From a bacterium (GTDB taxonomy: Bacteria; Desulfobacterota; Deferrisomatia; Deferrisomatales; BM512): 50,366 bases of DNA. The notes under the pieces are model-generated. The model was not told the DNA's origin and ran no database searches. It saw nothing but the letters and a program-made list of their open reading frames with translations. Positions 1-7,710 of this stretch are shown here, piece after piece. Position 1 is the stretch's first letter. Each line of letters starts with the position of its first letter. Location of the stretch: contig SCTA01000009.1 in assembly GCA_004322275.1 (NCBI GenBank), positions 1 to 50,366 of the forward strand. The letters run 5' to 3'. The translations under genes and the position numbers were made by a program.

Positions 1-141
1 CTATGCTGGCGGTATTGTTGGGTTTCGCTTAAAGGTTTCCTTATTAAGGTCTTCTCGCAAGGCCCAGGTTTTGCTGCCGCTCTCCGCTTCGTGGTCATGG
101 TCGCTCAACGCCAACCTACATGACACATACCTGTAAAAATT

Positions 142-459
142 TACCTTCGAGCCGATAAGAGAAAAACCCCCTCCTCTTATCGGCGAGCCTTCTTTTCGTC
201 TCCCATTCTGGCCCGTACGCGGCGCAACGAGTGGAGGCGTCGGGCCGGCGCGGGGTCTTAGCGGAGCGAGTGCCCCGTACGGCCCAGCCGGAACGAAGTG
301 GTCGCGCTGAAAGCGCGAGCGGAACCTTCCGGGCCGAGTTTTGTCCCACTTTTTCGACAAAAGTGGGGCGCGGGTGCGGGGCGCGCCAAGCCCCGCTAGT
401 GTAAACGTGCGAAGCACACAAAAGTCACTGGATTCCCGCGCTTCGCGCGAGAATGACGA
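142..459 (+). repeat. Family A repeat, subtype I, copy A1 (solo)
   Basis: The copy starts with the constant box TACCTTCGAG (142-151). Hairpin H1 follows, with CCGATAAGAG (152-161) pairing with CTCTTATCGG (174-183). Next come the GC-rich core with the GGGGTCTTAG motif, a CGCGCT/AGCGCG hairpin, hairpin H2 (CCCACTTTT 345-353 with AAAAGTGGG 359-367) and hairpin H3 (GCGGGG 376-381 with CCCCGC 391-396). The outer end is TGTAAACGTGCGAAGCACAC, then a GCGC palindrome up to about 459. The stem sequences differ from other copies but stay paired. It lies just beyond the 3' end of the PAP2 gene. Bases 1-141 hold nothing I recognise. Confidence 0.85.
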
Positions 460-503
460 GTAGGTATTGCCGGCTTTCGTTCCTCAAGCCGGCCTGCGTT
501 CTC

Positions 504-1334
504 TCAGAACCTCGCCGTGAACGCCAGCATCGGCCCTTGTTCCGTAAGCTGCGGGTGGAAGGTTATACCCTCACCTCCGGGGTGATAGGAGGCTATCGCC
601 TTTCCGGTGAAATAGCCTATGGCGGCTCCGGCGAAGGCGTCGGAGGCCCAGTGTTTGTCGTCGTAAACCCGCGAAAGGGGGGTGATGAGGGCTACCGAGT
701 AGATTAGCGGAGCCGTCCACCAGTTATCGGTCCCGTACCTGTTGGCGATAACGGCGGCGACGGAAAAAGCCCCCGCCGAGTGTCCCGAGGGGAAGGAATC
801 CTTCGAGCTGTTCGCGAAATCAGGGCCGTCCCATTCGTAGGGGCCGTCTTCGTTAAAGGGGCGGTGGCGGTGGGTGGAGAGCTTTACAACCTGGACGCCG
901 ACTGCGGAAATAACCGCCGCCTCGAAGGCGAGTTTCACCGTCTCCGTGGTGTAGTCGCTCTCGAAAGCCCAGCCCCCGGCCCAGACCGCTCCCATCGCAG
1001 GAAGAAGGAATCTTCCGTTTCCCATGAGTTCACCGGCCTTCGCCAGTTCGTCCAATCGGCGCGAGTGTTTAGCCGAGAAGCGCTCCCGTATCTCTTCGTC
1101 GCTGTTGTAGAACGCGGCGGCGGCGACGACGGTCAGAGCCGCCTTCCCCCAGTAAGCCCCGTCACCGCTTGCCGGGGAGGAGAGCATGGCGGCGGTATCC
1201 TTGTAAAACCATGAGAGGTATGAGCTCTCGCCCGCCGCTTCGCCGTTTTCACCGGCCAGGGCGGGAAAGGCCGCGAGAAGGACAAGCAACATCGCCAAAA
1301 AACGCTTCAACCCTCTAACCTCACTGTCCGGCAT
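504..1334 (-). CDS. PAP2-superfamily phosphatase, exported
   Basis: This is a membrane- or periplasm-facing phosphatase of the PAP2 (type 2 phosphatidic acid phosphatase) superfamily, which usually acts on lipid phosphates or undecaprenyl pyrophosphate. All three signature blocks are visible: K151 followed by RP at 158-159, PSGH at 182-185, and SRVYDDKHWASD at 221-232 with its catalytic His. An N-terminal signal-like segment ends near ALA (residue 27). The ATG at 1334 is preferred; an upstream GTG at 1361 and a TTG seven residues downstream (with a nearby GAGG) are alternatives. The protein ends in Phe after an aromatic-rich tail, as in some outer-membrane proteins, but membrane location is not proven. 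Substrate is unknown. It is a single gene with family A copy A1 downstream. Confidence 0.85.
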   Translation of the reverse strand: MPDSEVRGLKRFLAMLLVLLAAFPALAGENGEAAGESSYLSWFYKDTAAMLSSPASGDGAYWGKAALTVVAAAAFYNSDEEIRERFSAKHSRRLDELAKAGELMGNGRFLLPAMGAVWAGGWAFESDYTTETVKLAFEAAVISAVGVQVVKLSTHRHRPFNEDGPYEWDGPDFANSSKDSFPSGHSAGAFSVAAVIANRYGTDNWWTAPLIYSVALITPLSRVYDDKHWASDAFAGAAIGYFTGKAIASYHPGGEGITFHPQLTEQGPMLAFTARF

Positions 1335-1560
1335 CGTTTCTTTTTCGCCAGTACACCACACCGCGCCCGCCTTCCGCCAGCGGGAAACGGCAAATTTTCC
1401 GTCCGGCTATTTTCGAGCGGTTCGATAGGATAAATTCCGGTAAATCCCTAGCTGCATGTTCGTATATGTCAACATTAGATTGAACTCCTCCCGGTTTCCG
1501 GTTATTTTTGAAAAAAGGAAAACCGGAACCCGGAATTTTCGCCTGTCGAATGTGGAGCCC

Positions 1561-2583
1561 ATGGGCCTTGTAAAGCGCTTTTTACTGATTATTTTCGGCA
1601 CCGTGCTGGTCTTCGGCATAGTCCTCGGCTACGCCCTCACCCATTTTATCGAAAAATCGCACCTCGAACGAACCACGAGAACTTACGTGGCCATAGTGGA
1701 GGAGGGAGCGCTCTTTGCTTTCACCAAAGCGGATTTTTCGCCCTCCCTTTCAGCGGAACAGAAAGCTGCGGTGCGCGCGAAGCTGGCGTCTTTTTACTTC
1801 GGCCCGGACACGGTTAGCCGGAAGGTCTGGTCTACCGATCACGAAGTCCTCTGGGCCAGCGAGGAAAAGCTCGTCGGATCGCGCTTTCTCGACGACCCGG
1901 AGCTGGACGAGGCCCTTTCGGGAAAGGTGGCGAGCAACTACACCGACCTTCTGAAAAGCGAAAACCGCCTCGATCCGAAGGGGCAGAGGCTCCTTGAGAT
2001 TTACGTGCCCGTATCCTTCGGCAAGGGCGAAAAACCGGACGTTGTCTTCGAGGTCTACAGCGACGTGGCCCCCCTCGTGCGGGACATGGCGGCCATGAGG
2101 AAGATACTCTGGGCCGGAAATATCGCCGGGATAGTGCTCCTGATCGTCGCGCTCACCCCGATGTTCGTAAGGGCCTCCAGGCGCATCGAAAACCAGAGGG
2201 TGAAGATCGAGCGCTCCGAGGCGCGTTTCCGGAACCTCCTGAAATTCGCCAACGACGGCATCATCGCGATGGACCAAAGCCGCAACATCGTAATCTTCAA
2301 CAGGACCGCCGAAAAGCTCTTCGGGCTGACCGAGAGCGAGGCGCTCGGCAGGAAGTTCGACGATCTGGTGTCGAAACCCTCGCGCCCGGACTTTCTGGGC
2401 GTGGTGGAGCACCTGAAAAAATCAAAATCGCAAAAAGGCCTTGTCATGGCGTGCAGCGGCATGAGAAGCAACGGCATCATCTTCCCGATAGTCCTCTCCC
2501 TTTCCACCTCCGAGGAGGACGACGAAGGGCTCATGCTGGCTATTGTGGCCGACGCCGCCGAGAGGCAAAAGCTCGGGGTATGA
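1561..2583 (+). CDS. Membrane-anchored PAS-domain sensor lacking an output domain
   Basis: The protein has 340 residues. A transmembrane helix near residues 6-28 is followed by a periplasmic sensor region of about 150 residues, a second helix (around 183-204), a short linker rich in Arg and Glu, and one PAS domain (about 220-335, containing the segment NDGIIAMDQSRNIVIFN). The frame stops right after the PAS fold. No histidine kinase, GGDEF, EAL or methyl-acceptor domain follows, and the next bases hold the promoter of the SlyD-like gene. The ATG at 1561 has GGAG six bases upstream and gives a clean N-terminal anchor; the frame is open further upstream but that part is not convincing. It may signal through a partner protein. 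The ligand is unknown. Confidence 0.8.
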   Translation: MGLVKRFLLIIFGTVLVFGIVLGYALTHFIEKSHLERTTRTYVAIVEEGALFAFTKADFSPSLSAEQKAAVRAKLASFYFGPDTVSRKVWSTDHEVLWASEEKLVGSRFLDDPELDEALSGKVASNYTDLLKSENRLDPKGQRLLEIYVPVSFGKGEKPDVVFEVYSDVAPLVRDMAAMRKILWAGNIAGIVLLIVALTPMFVRASRRIENQRVKIERSEARFRNLLKFANDGIIAMDQSRNIVIFNRTAEKLFGLTESEALGRKFDDLVSKPSRPDFLGVVEHLKKSKSQKGLVMACSGMRSNGIIFPIVLSLSTSEEDDEGLMLAIVADAAERQKLGV

Positions 2584-2618
2584 CAGATGCCGACAAACTT
2601 TTTTTTCGCCTCCCCGCC

Positions 2619-2647
2619 TTGACCTCGCCGCCTTTAGAACTTATCTT
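2619..2647 (+). promoter_or_regulatory. Sigma70-type promoter for the SlyD-like gene
   Basis: TTGACC (2619-2624) and TATCTT (2642-2647) are separated by 17 nt. The predicted start of transcription is near 2654, about 54 nt before the ATG at 2708. Found by eye. Confidence 0.6.
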
Positions 2648-2707
2648 CATCCAGTCCACTGCCCCGAGTCGGAATTCTTCTCAGGGCATTCAAACCGAAA
2701 GGAAAAA

Positions 2708-3268
2708 ATGGTCATTTCGCCTGATAAATACGTTTCGATCCACTACACCCTCACCCTTGACGACGGAGAAGTAGCCGACACCACGAGCGGCGGGACTCCG
2801 CTCAGCTTCGTTCACGGCTGCGGTCAGATAATCCCCGGGCTTGAAAAAGCCCTTGAAGGAAAGAGCATCGGCGACAAGTTCGTAGTCACCGTCCCCCCGG
2901 AAGAGGCCTACGGCCTCACCACGGACGAGATGTACCGCGACCTCCCCAGGGAAAACTTCCCGGACGACCTGATTCTGGAGCCGGGAATGGGATTCACGGC
3001 GGAAGGTCCCCACGGCCCCGTCTCCTTCTTCGTGGTCGAAGTCAAGGGAGACACCGTCGTGGCCGATTTCAGCCATCCTCTCGCAGGGAAGACCCTCACT
3101 TTCGACGTTGAGATCGCGCAGGTCGAGGAGCTCAGCCCCGCCGAGCTTCTCCTGATGAAGGGCGAAGCAAACGACGATGGCGAGGGCTGCGGTTGCGGCT
3201 CCTCTTGCGGAGAAGGCGACAGCGGCTGTTCCCCCTCCTCCTGCGGAGGCGGCTGCGGCTGCGGCTGA
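2708..3268 (+). CDS. slyD: SlyD-like FKBP-type peptidyl-prolyl isomerase with Cys-rich metal tail
   Basis: This is a 187-residue cytoplasmic FKBP-type prolyl isomerase and chaperone of the SlyD group. The FKBP half (about 5-70) contains GQIIPGLEKALEG and the PPEEAYG motif, and is split by the insert-in-flap chaperone domain (about 72-125) before the fold closes with LTFDVEIAQVEE. The last 26 or so residues are almost only Gly, Ser and Cys, with seven cysteines. In E. coli SlyD the equivalent tail is His/Cys-rich and binds nickel, so this all-Cys version may prefer another soft metal (inference). The ATG has AAAGGA five bases upstream. A strong terminator follows directly, so the gene is monocistronic. 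Confidence 0.92.
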   Translation: MVISPDKYVSIHYTLTLDDGEVADTTSGGTPLSFVHGCGQIIPGLEKALEGKSIGDKFVVTVPPEEAYGLTTDEMYRDLPRENFPDDLILEPGMGFTAEGPHGPVSFFVVEVKGDTVVADFSHPLAGKTLTFDVEIAQVEELSPAELLLMKGEANDDGEGCGCGSSCGEGDSGCSPSSCGGGCGCG

Positions 3269-3291
3269 ACCCGTAGTTATCAACGACAAAA

Positions 3292-3321
3292 GGCCCGCGT
3301 CATGGCGCGGGCCTTTTTTTT
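3292..3321 (+). terminator. Intrinsic terminator after slyD
   Basis: GGCCCGCG (3292-3299) pairs with CGCGGGCC (3306-3313), followed by eight T residues. Confidence 0.92.
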
Positions 3322-3381
3322 ATTCAGCAAAAAGAAATAAGTTATTTAAGGCTTTTAAAAACTTCGAGGAACCTCGCCTTT

Positions 3382-3505
3382 CCGGCAATCTATTTCGGCG
3401 AAGGGCAAGGAGTCCGCAGGGCGCGCGGTCGCAGGCAGTAGCGTTACTACGCCAAGACCCGCGCCCGAGAAACGACACAGTCCATTCGCCGAAAGAGGAA
3501 GCCGG
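3382..3505 (-). repeat. Family B 3'-UTR element, copy B1
   Basis: This is an imperfect palindrome of about 124 nt. Its outer arms are CCGGC (3382-3386) and GCCGG (3501-3505), the second arms TTTCGGCGAA (3393-3402) and TTCGCCGAAA (3485-3494), then GGGCGCG with CGCGCCC, and an apical GTAG/CTAC stem. Read on the minus strand it begins 6 nt after the stop codon of the CsgG-like gene. See copies B2-B4. Beyond it, on the same strand, lies a small CGAGG/CCTCG hairpin followed by a T run. Confidence 0.85.
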
Positions 3506-3511
3506 TCCAAG

Positions 3512-4426
3512 TTATTTTCTGCGCTTGCCCACGTCTCCCTGCTGAAACCCCTCGCCCTTTTCGACGCTGGTGATGGCAAGGTGGTCTCCGCCGATCTTTT
3601 CGACTACGACCGTTCCGAGCTGCGTCTCGTCCCTTCCGAGCTCCTGCCCGTTACCGGGGTCGCGGATAATCTCCACCCTGTAGATGTCGTACTTGTCCCC
3701 GGTCTTGACGCCGTCGGCCTTGCCCTTGTTGAGGTAGACCTTCCCGTCCTTCGAGGAGACGACGCTGCAGTCGTCGGAGGGGGGCGCGCCGCCGGCGCTG
3801 GCGGTGAAATCCGAGAGTTTATCCGTCATCTCCTCGGTGATCTCTTCGACTGCGGGCATGAAAACCTTTTTGGCGACCGTCTCGTCCCAGTCGGTCCCGG
3901 CGCCGGTGCCCATAACGTCAATCGAGTAGTTTGAGGTCGATACCGTCTCGCTCTTGCTGAAGACTATCTCGCCGGTCTGGACGTTGACCACGCGGGCGGT
4001 GAGGTTGCCCTCCGAGGTCTTTTTCCCCGCCGAGCCCCAGAGTCCGCCGACCAGGCCGCTGAGACCTCCGCCGCTGTGCACCTGCTGTTTCTTTTGCGAA
4101 AAATCGATGTTCCCGAAGACCATGAACTGCACCCCGGCCATCTTGCCCGCCTGGACGGCGGTGGACTGGCTCACATCGTCGCTGACCTGGAATTTCTGTT
4201 CCCTCAGCAGGGCTTCGAGCTGCTGGCGCTCCATGACGCTGAATTTTTTGGTGTTCACCAGGGCGTCCACGAACCAGTCCTCGGAGGCTGTGCCGACGTG
4301 TCCGGACCAGTTTCCGCTGGATTTTTCCGTAAACTTGAGAACCGCGATTCTTGGTCCCGCCGCGAAGGTGGCGGAAGCAAAAAGCAAAACCAGCAAGAAC
4401 AAAACCGGCAGCAGATTCTTTTTCAT
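3512..4426 (-). CDS. CsgG-family exported protein with FlgT-like C-terminal domain
   Basis: This is a 304-residue exported protein. A signal peptide (1-22, ending ATFAA) is followed by a CsgG-like domain (about 25-200), recognisable by RIAVLKFTE near the start, the ERQQLEALLREQ helix and the AGKMAGVQFMVFG strand. The C-terminal part (about 218-300) resembles the FlgT C-terminal domain, with KVYLNKGKADGVKTGD. CsgG proteins form outer-membrane export channels for curli, but many relatives in this architecture have unknown roles. There is no lipobox Cys, unlike E. coli CsgG, so it is probably periplasmic. No csgA/csgB partner is nearby. The start has GGGGAGAG upstream. It is transcribed alone and ends at family B element B1. 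Confidence 0.82.
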   Translation of the reverse strand: MKKNLLPVLFLLVLLFASATFAAGPRIAVLKFTEKSSGNWSGHVGTASEDWFVDALVNTKKFSVMERQQLEALLREQKFQVSDDVSQSTAVQAGKMAGVQFMVFGNIDFSQKKQQVHSGGGLSGLVGGLWGSAGKKTSEGNLTARVVNVQTGEIVFSKSETVSTSNYSIDVMGTGAGTDWDETVAKKVFMPAVEEITEEMTDKLSDFTASAGGAPPSDDCSVVSSKDGKVYLNKGKADGVKTGDKYDIYRVEIIRDPGNGQELGRDETQLGTVVVEKIGGDHLAITSVEKGEGFQQGDVGKRRK

Positions 4427-4477
4427 CGATTCTCTCCCCTGTGTTTCAGAACTCTCAAGTTATTGCCGATGATAAGC

Positions 4478-4506
4478 AAAATAATGTTTACATTTTCTGC
4501 CGTCAA
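4478..4506 (-). promoter_or_regulatory. Sigma70-type promoter for the CsgG-like gene
   Basis: On the minus strand TTGACG (4506-4501) and TATTTT (4483-4478) are spaced by 17 nt. Transcription should start near 4471, about 45 nt before the ATG at 4426. Confidence 0.55.
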
Positions 4507-4598
4507 AACCGGCCCGTCAAGTAAAAGTCCCTCGAATTCATTCCCGGCCGGCTTTGTGAATTTTTGCGCAGCCTTAAAAGCTTGAAAAGTGGTTTCCC

Positions 4599-4627
4599 AT
4601 GACAGAAAAGGCCCAGTGTTGTATTCT
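4599..4627 (+). promoter_or_regulatory. Sigma70-type promoter for the STAND NTPase gene
   Basis: ATGACA (4599-4604) and TATTCT (4622-4627) have a 17-nt spacer. The predicted 5' UTR is only about 23 nt and contains GCGAGG seven bases before the ATG at 4657. Confidence 0.55.
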
Positions 4628-4656
4628 GTTCAGGTGATCACTGAGCGAGGTTATCC

Positions 4657-7416
4657 ATGAATGCTCCGATATTTCTGACCGAAACCCAAAGGGAACTCGA
4701 CCCGAACCGGCCGGGGAGCCTGCTTCATCCCTCGGCGGGTTTTTCCGAACTGGTGGGAAGAAAGTACGAGGTGGACGGCCTCCTTCGCTTCATTACCGGC
4801 AAGGAGCAGTTTACCTGGCTTTCGATCTTCGGCAACGGGGGCGTCGGCAAGACCAGGCTGGCCCTCGAAATCGCCCACAAGTGCAGCAATAAGGGCTGGC
4901 TTGCCGGTTTCGTGCCGGGTGACGCCCTCGACCGCTGGGTGCTCTCTCCCGAATTTGAAACCTGGGTGCCTTCCCAGGATACCCTGATAATCGTCGATAA
5001 CGCGGCGCGAAAGAGCGAGATTCTCGGGAAACTCCTTACCCGCTTCGCGAAGTGGGGCAAAGGGCCAGCGAATTTCAACACCAGAAAGATCCGGGTCATT
5101 CTGCTTGAAAGGCGCGCCGCCGTGGAGGCGGGGTGGCTCGGGGAACTGCTTTCGAGCGTCGGCAACGAGAACTGGGAAAACGTTCACCGCTCGATGGAGG
5201 TTCCGCTTCGCCTCGGCTTTCCCGGCAGGGACGACCCCGACGGGACGATGGTAGCCATCCTGAAAACGGCGATGGCAAGCTGGTCCCGCCTCTGCGGCAA
5301 ACCCGCGCCGGATATGCCCCAGCTTGGCCGCGACGCCCTCCTCAGCTTGCGCCGCAACACCGACTACAACCCCGTCTACCTGCAGCTTGCCAGCCTGCGG
5401 GCCTGCGAACAAGGCAGCGCGACCAACATACCGGACTGGCCGAAGGGCCAGCTGCTCCTCTGGGCGGCCAACCGCGAAAAGGCTTACATCCGCGCAAACT
5501 GCCCCAGGACCTCCGACCACATACTGGTCGAACGCGCCGTCGCCAACCTCGCCTTTTGCGGAGCCAGAGACTCCAGCGACGAGAAATTCTGGCAGCTCCT
5601 GCGGCGCGACGCCGAAACCATGGGCGCTTCCGCCTCCTCGGTCGAGAACACCATCACCGGACTCGCCGTGGTGGCGGGAAAAACCGGCGAAGGCGGCCGG
5701 ACGATCTTCGTACCCATAGCCCACGACCTCGTCAACGGCGCCTTCGGGGTTCACGTGCTCTCCGAGTATCGCGAGGTTATGGAAAAATCCCTCGGAGCCG
5801 CGCTGGACCTCGACCCGGAGCAGACCTGGCTTCAGCTCATAAGGACTACCGGCGACCTTTCCGGCGTGGACGGCTTCGAGACCGTCAGGGACTGGCTGGA
5901 CCTGGTCATCGCAGAAAGGCCGGTGGAAGAGCTCATCTGGGTTTCGCGCCACACCTCGATGAAAAACTCCAACCTCGCGGCCTTCGGCGTCGCTCTCCAC
6001 GAGACTCTGGTGCTAAAGCTCCCCCAGAGCCCCGCCTACGCCCCCGTCCGCGCCGACACGATGAACCGCCTCAGCGTCTCCAACTTCGAGCTCGGGGCGG
6101 TGAGCGCCGCAACCGAAATAGCTAAAAGAGCGGTTGACGCCTATGAAAAACTGACGGCCGAGAACCCCGCCTATCTCGGAAGGCTCGCCAACTGCCTGAA
6201 CAACCTCTCCGCCTTTTACGCGATATACGGCCGCCCGGTGGAGGCGGCGAATTCGGGCGCGCGGGTGGTGGACATCCGCAGAAAGCTTCTTGCCAAGGGG
6301 GATACGGGACCTGCCCGGGCGGAACTCGCCGGAGCGTGGACCAATCTCGCCGCCTATTTCATCCGCTCCGGCTATTATGAAAAAGCCGCTGAATCCGCGA
6401 AACAGGGGCTCGCCCTCTGGGAGGACCTCGTCAGAAAGAGTCCCCAGGCCTTCACACCGGGGCTGACGCAGAGCCTCGTCAACCTCTCCATAGCAAACGC
6501 CCGGGCGGGCCGCTACGACGAGGCGCTGCGGATGGGAGACCGGGCGACCGGCTTTTTGAGGGATCTGGCGGAAAGGAACCCGGACGCCTTCGATTCGGAG
6601 CTTGCCTGCGCGCTGGCGAACCTGGCCGGTTTTTACGGCGCTCTCGGCAAAAGGCAAAAAGCCCTCATCTACGCGGAGGAGGCCGCCGAGATAATCGAGC
6701 GGCTGCACCTTAGAAACCCGGAGACCTACGGCGAAGACCTCGCCCTCACCCAGAACAACCTCGCCGCCGAACTGCTGCGCTCCGGCAATTTTTTGCGCGC
6801 CGAAAAAGCCGCTAAAAGAAGCGTCGAGATTTATGCAAAGCTGCTCACCACCAGAAAGATGCGCTTCGCCCCCCCTTACGCGGTGGCGCTTTCGACCCTT
6901 GCCGCAGCCAGCAACCGCAGGATGTCGCCGGAACAGGCGCTCTCGTCGGCGACCAAGAGCGCCGAGATACACGAACAGCTTTCTTCGATGCGGCCCGAAG
7001 GCTACACGGACAGAAACGCGGCGGTAAAGATAATACTGGCGAGGGTTCTCGGCGACGTCGGCATGGGAGACAAGGGATTGCCTGTCGCCAAGCAGGCGCT
7101 GGACGGCTACTCGAAGCTCTGCGACGAAAAACCGGGCGTCTACGACCTTGACTACGCCGCGGCGTGCGGACATGCCGCCGAGACGGCGAAGGCCGCCGGA
7201 GAGACGAATCTGGTTGACATCTACTACTGCAAGGGCCTTGAAATCCTCAAGAACCCCGTGGAGAAAAACCCTGACGGAGCCATTCCTCTCCTCGCCACCC
7301 TGACCTCCGCCTACCTGAAATTCTGCAAGGAATGCGGAAGCAAGCCCGACAACAGCCTCATGGGGTATTACGAACGGGTGCTGAATCTGATGATAAAATC
7401 TAAAAAAGGCAAATGA
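4657..7416 (+). CDS. STAND-class NTPase: NB-ARC-like core with C-terminal TPR array
   Basis: This is a 919-residue signal-transduction NTPase. A short N-terminus leads into an NB-ARC-like P-loop domain with Walker A GNGGVGKT (59-66), Walker B TLIIVDN (109-115) and a following VILLERR segment (about 148-154) typical of the sensor-1 Arg. A helical winged-helix region (about 250-400) is followed from about residue 460 to the end by tetratricopeptide repeats of the kinesin-light-chain type (repeated AENPAYLGRLANCLNNLSAF-like units). No N-terminal effector domain can be seen; only about 30 residues precede the core. STAND proteins with repeat sensors act in bacterial immunity and in regulation. 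There are no partner genes: its own promoter lies upstream and a riboswitch-controlled gene downstream. Function is not assigned. Confidence 0.85.
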   Translation: MNAPIFLTETQRELDPNRPGSLLHPSAGFSELVGRKYEVDGLLRFITGKEQFTWLSIFGNGGVGKTRLALEIAHKCSNKGWLAGFVPGDALDRWVLSPEFETWVPSQDTLIIVDNAARKSEILGKLLTRFAKWGKGPANFNTRKIRVILLERRAAVEAGWLGELLSSVGNENWENVHRSMEVPLRLGFPGRDDPDGTMVAILKTAMASWSRLCGKPAPDMPQLGRDALLSLRRNTDYNPVYLQLASLRACEQGSATNIPDWPKGQLLLWAANREKAYIRANCPRTSDHILVERAVANLAFCGARDSSDEKFWQLLRRDAETMGASASSVENTITGLAVVAGKTGEGGRTIFVPIAHDLVNGAFGVHVLSEYREVMEKSLGAALDLDPEQTWLQLIRTTGDLSGVDGFETVRDWLDLVIAERPVEELIWVSRHTSMKNSNLAAFGVALHETLVLKLPQSPAYAPVRADTMNRLSVSNFELGAVSAATEIAKRAVDAYEKLTAENPAYLGRLANCLNNLSAFYAIYGRPVEAANSGARVVDIRRKLLAKGDTGPARAELAGAWTNLAAYFIRSGYYEKAAESAKQGLALWEDLVRKSPQAFTPGLTQSLVNLSIANARAGRYDEALRMGDRATGFLRDLAERNPDAFDSELACALANLAGFYGALGKRQKALIYAEEAAEIIERLHLRNPETYGEDLALTQNNLAAELLRSGNFLRAEKAAKRSVEIYAKLLTTRKMRFAPPYAVALSTLAAASNRRMSPEQALSSATKSAEIHEQLSSMRPEGYTDRNAAVKIILARVLGDVGMGDKGLPVAKQALDGYSKLCDEKPGVYDLDYAAACGHAAETAKAAGETNLVDIYYCKGLEILKNPVEKNPDGAIPLLATLTSAYLKFCKECGSKPDNSLMGYYERVLNLMIKSKKGK

Positions 7417-7495
7417 GGCTCGTCTCCTGTTACAAAATCGTAAAGGCTATTTTAAACCGAGGGGCGAAACCATGCATTTACCACCTTTACACCCC

Positions 7496-7524
7496 TTGAA
7501 ACCGCCAAACCAAAAGAGTATTCT
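7496..7524 (+). promoter_or_regulatory. Sigma70-type promoter upstream of the c-di-AMP riboswitch
   Basis: TTGAAA (7496-7501) and TATTCT (7519-7524) are separated by 17 nt. Transcription would begin near 7531, a few bases before the aptamer, as expected for a riboswitch leader. Bases 7417-7495 hold nothing else recognisable. Confidence 0.65.
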
Positions 7525-7534
7525 CCCGCCATTC

Positions 7535-7648
7535 AATCGCCGAGTCCCGCAGACCGCGGGAACGGGGGACCCGTTTTTTCGGGGCTAATCGCCTAACCGC
7601 GTAGGGCAATCTTTCCTGCCCGAGCCCGTCAGCTAACCCCGCAGGCGT
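7535..7648 (+). ncRNA. c-di-AMP riboswitch (ydaO-yuaA class) aptamer
   Basis: The leader carries the ydaO-class consensus blocks in order: ATCGCCGAGTCC near the 5' end, GAACGGGGGACCC (about 7560-7572), GGGGCTAATCGCC (about 7581-7593), TAGGGC followed by GCCCGA, and CCCGTCAGCTAACCCCG (about 7625-7641), closing with GGCG that pairs with the initial CGCC. This class binds cyclic di-AMP and usually turns off potassium or osmolyte uptake and cell-wall genes. Here it precedes a KimA-type potassium importer, the classical target in Bacillus subtilis. The call rests on the remembered consensus, and the match is close over the whole length. Confidence 0.9.
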
Positions 7649-7705
7649 CGGACAGGACCCCTCGCTAAAGCTTGAGGAGTCCTCCGAAAGACTATCTTTT
7701 GGAGG
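7649..7705 (+). promoter_or_regulatory. Riboswitch expression platform: two competing hairpins controlling the ribosome site
   Basis: CCTCCGAAAGA (7681-7691) can pair with TCTTTTGGAGG (7695-7705), an 11-bp stem that buries the GGAGG ribosome site of the KimA gene. The same CCTCCG is also the 3' arm of an alternative hairpin made by CGGA (7649-7652), GGAC (7655-7658) and CCTC (7660-7663) with GAGG (7674-7677), GTCC (7679-7682) and TCCG (7683-7686). The two structures are mutually exclusive. No T run follows either, so control should be at translation rather than termination. Confidence 0.75.
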
Positions 7706-7710
7706 TTAAT

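Noticed and set aside
1-421. Long open frames on the minus strand across the start of the window and similar frames in other family A copies
   Set aside because: They translate the repeat itself, change frame and sequence between copies, have no ribosome sites, and are explained by GC-rich palindromic DNA.
3512-4426. Curli system based on the CsgG-like protein
   Set aside because: No lipobox Cys in the protein and no csgA, csgB, csgE or csgF nearby.
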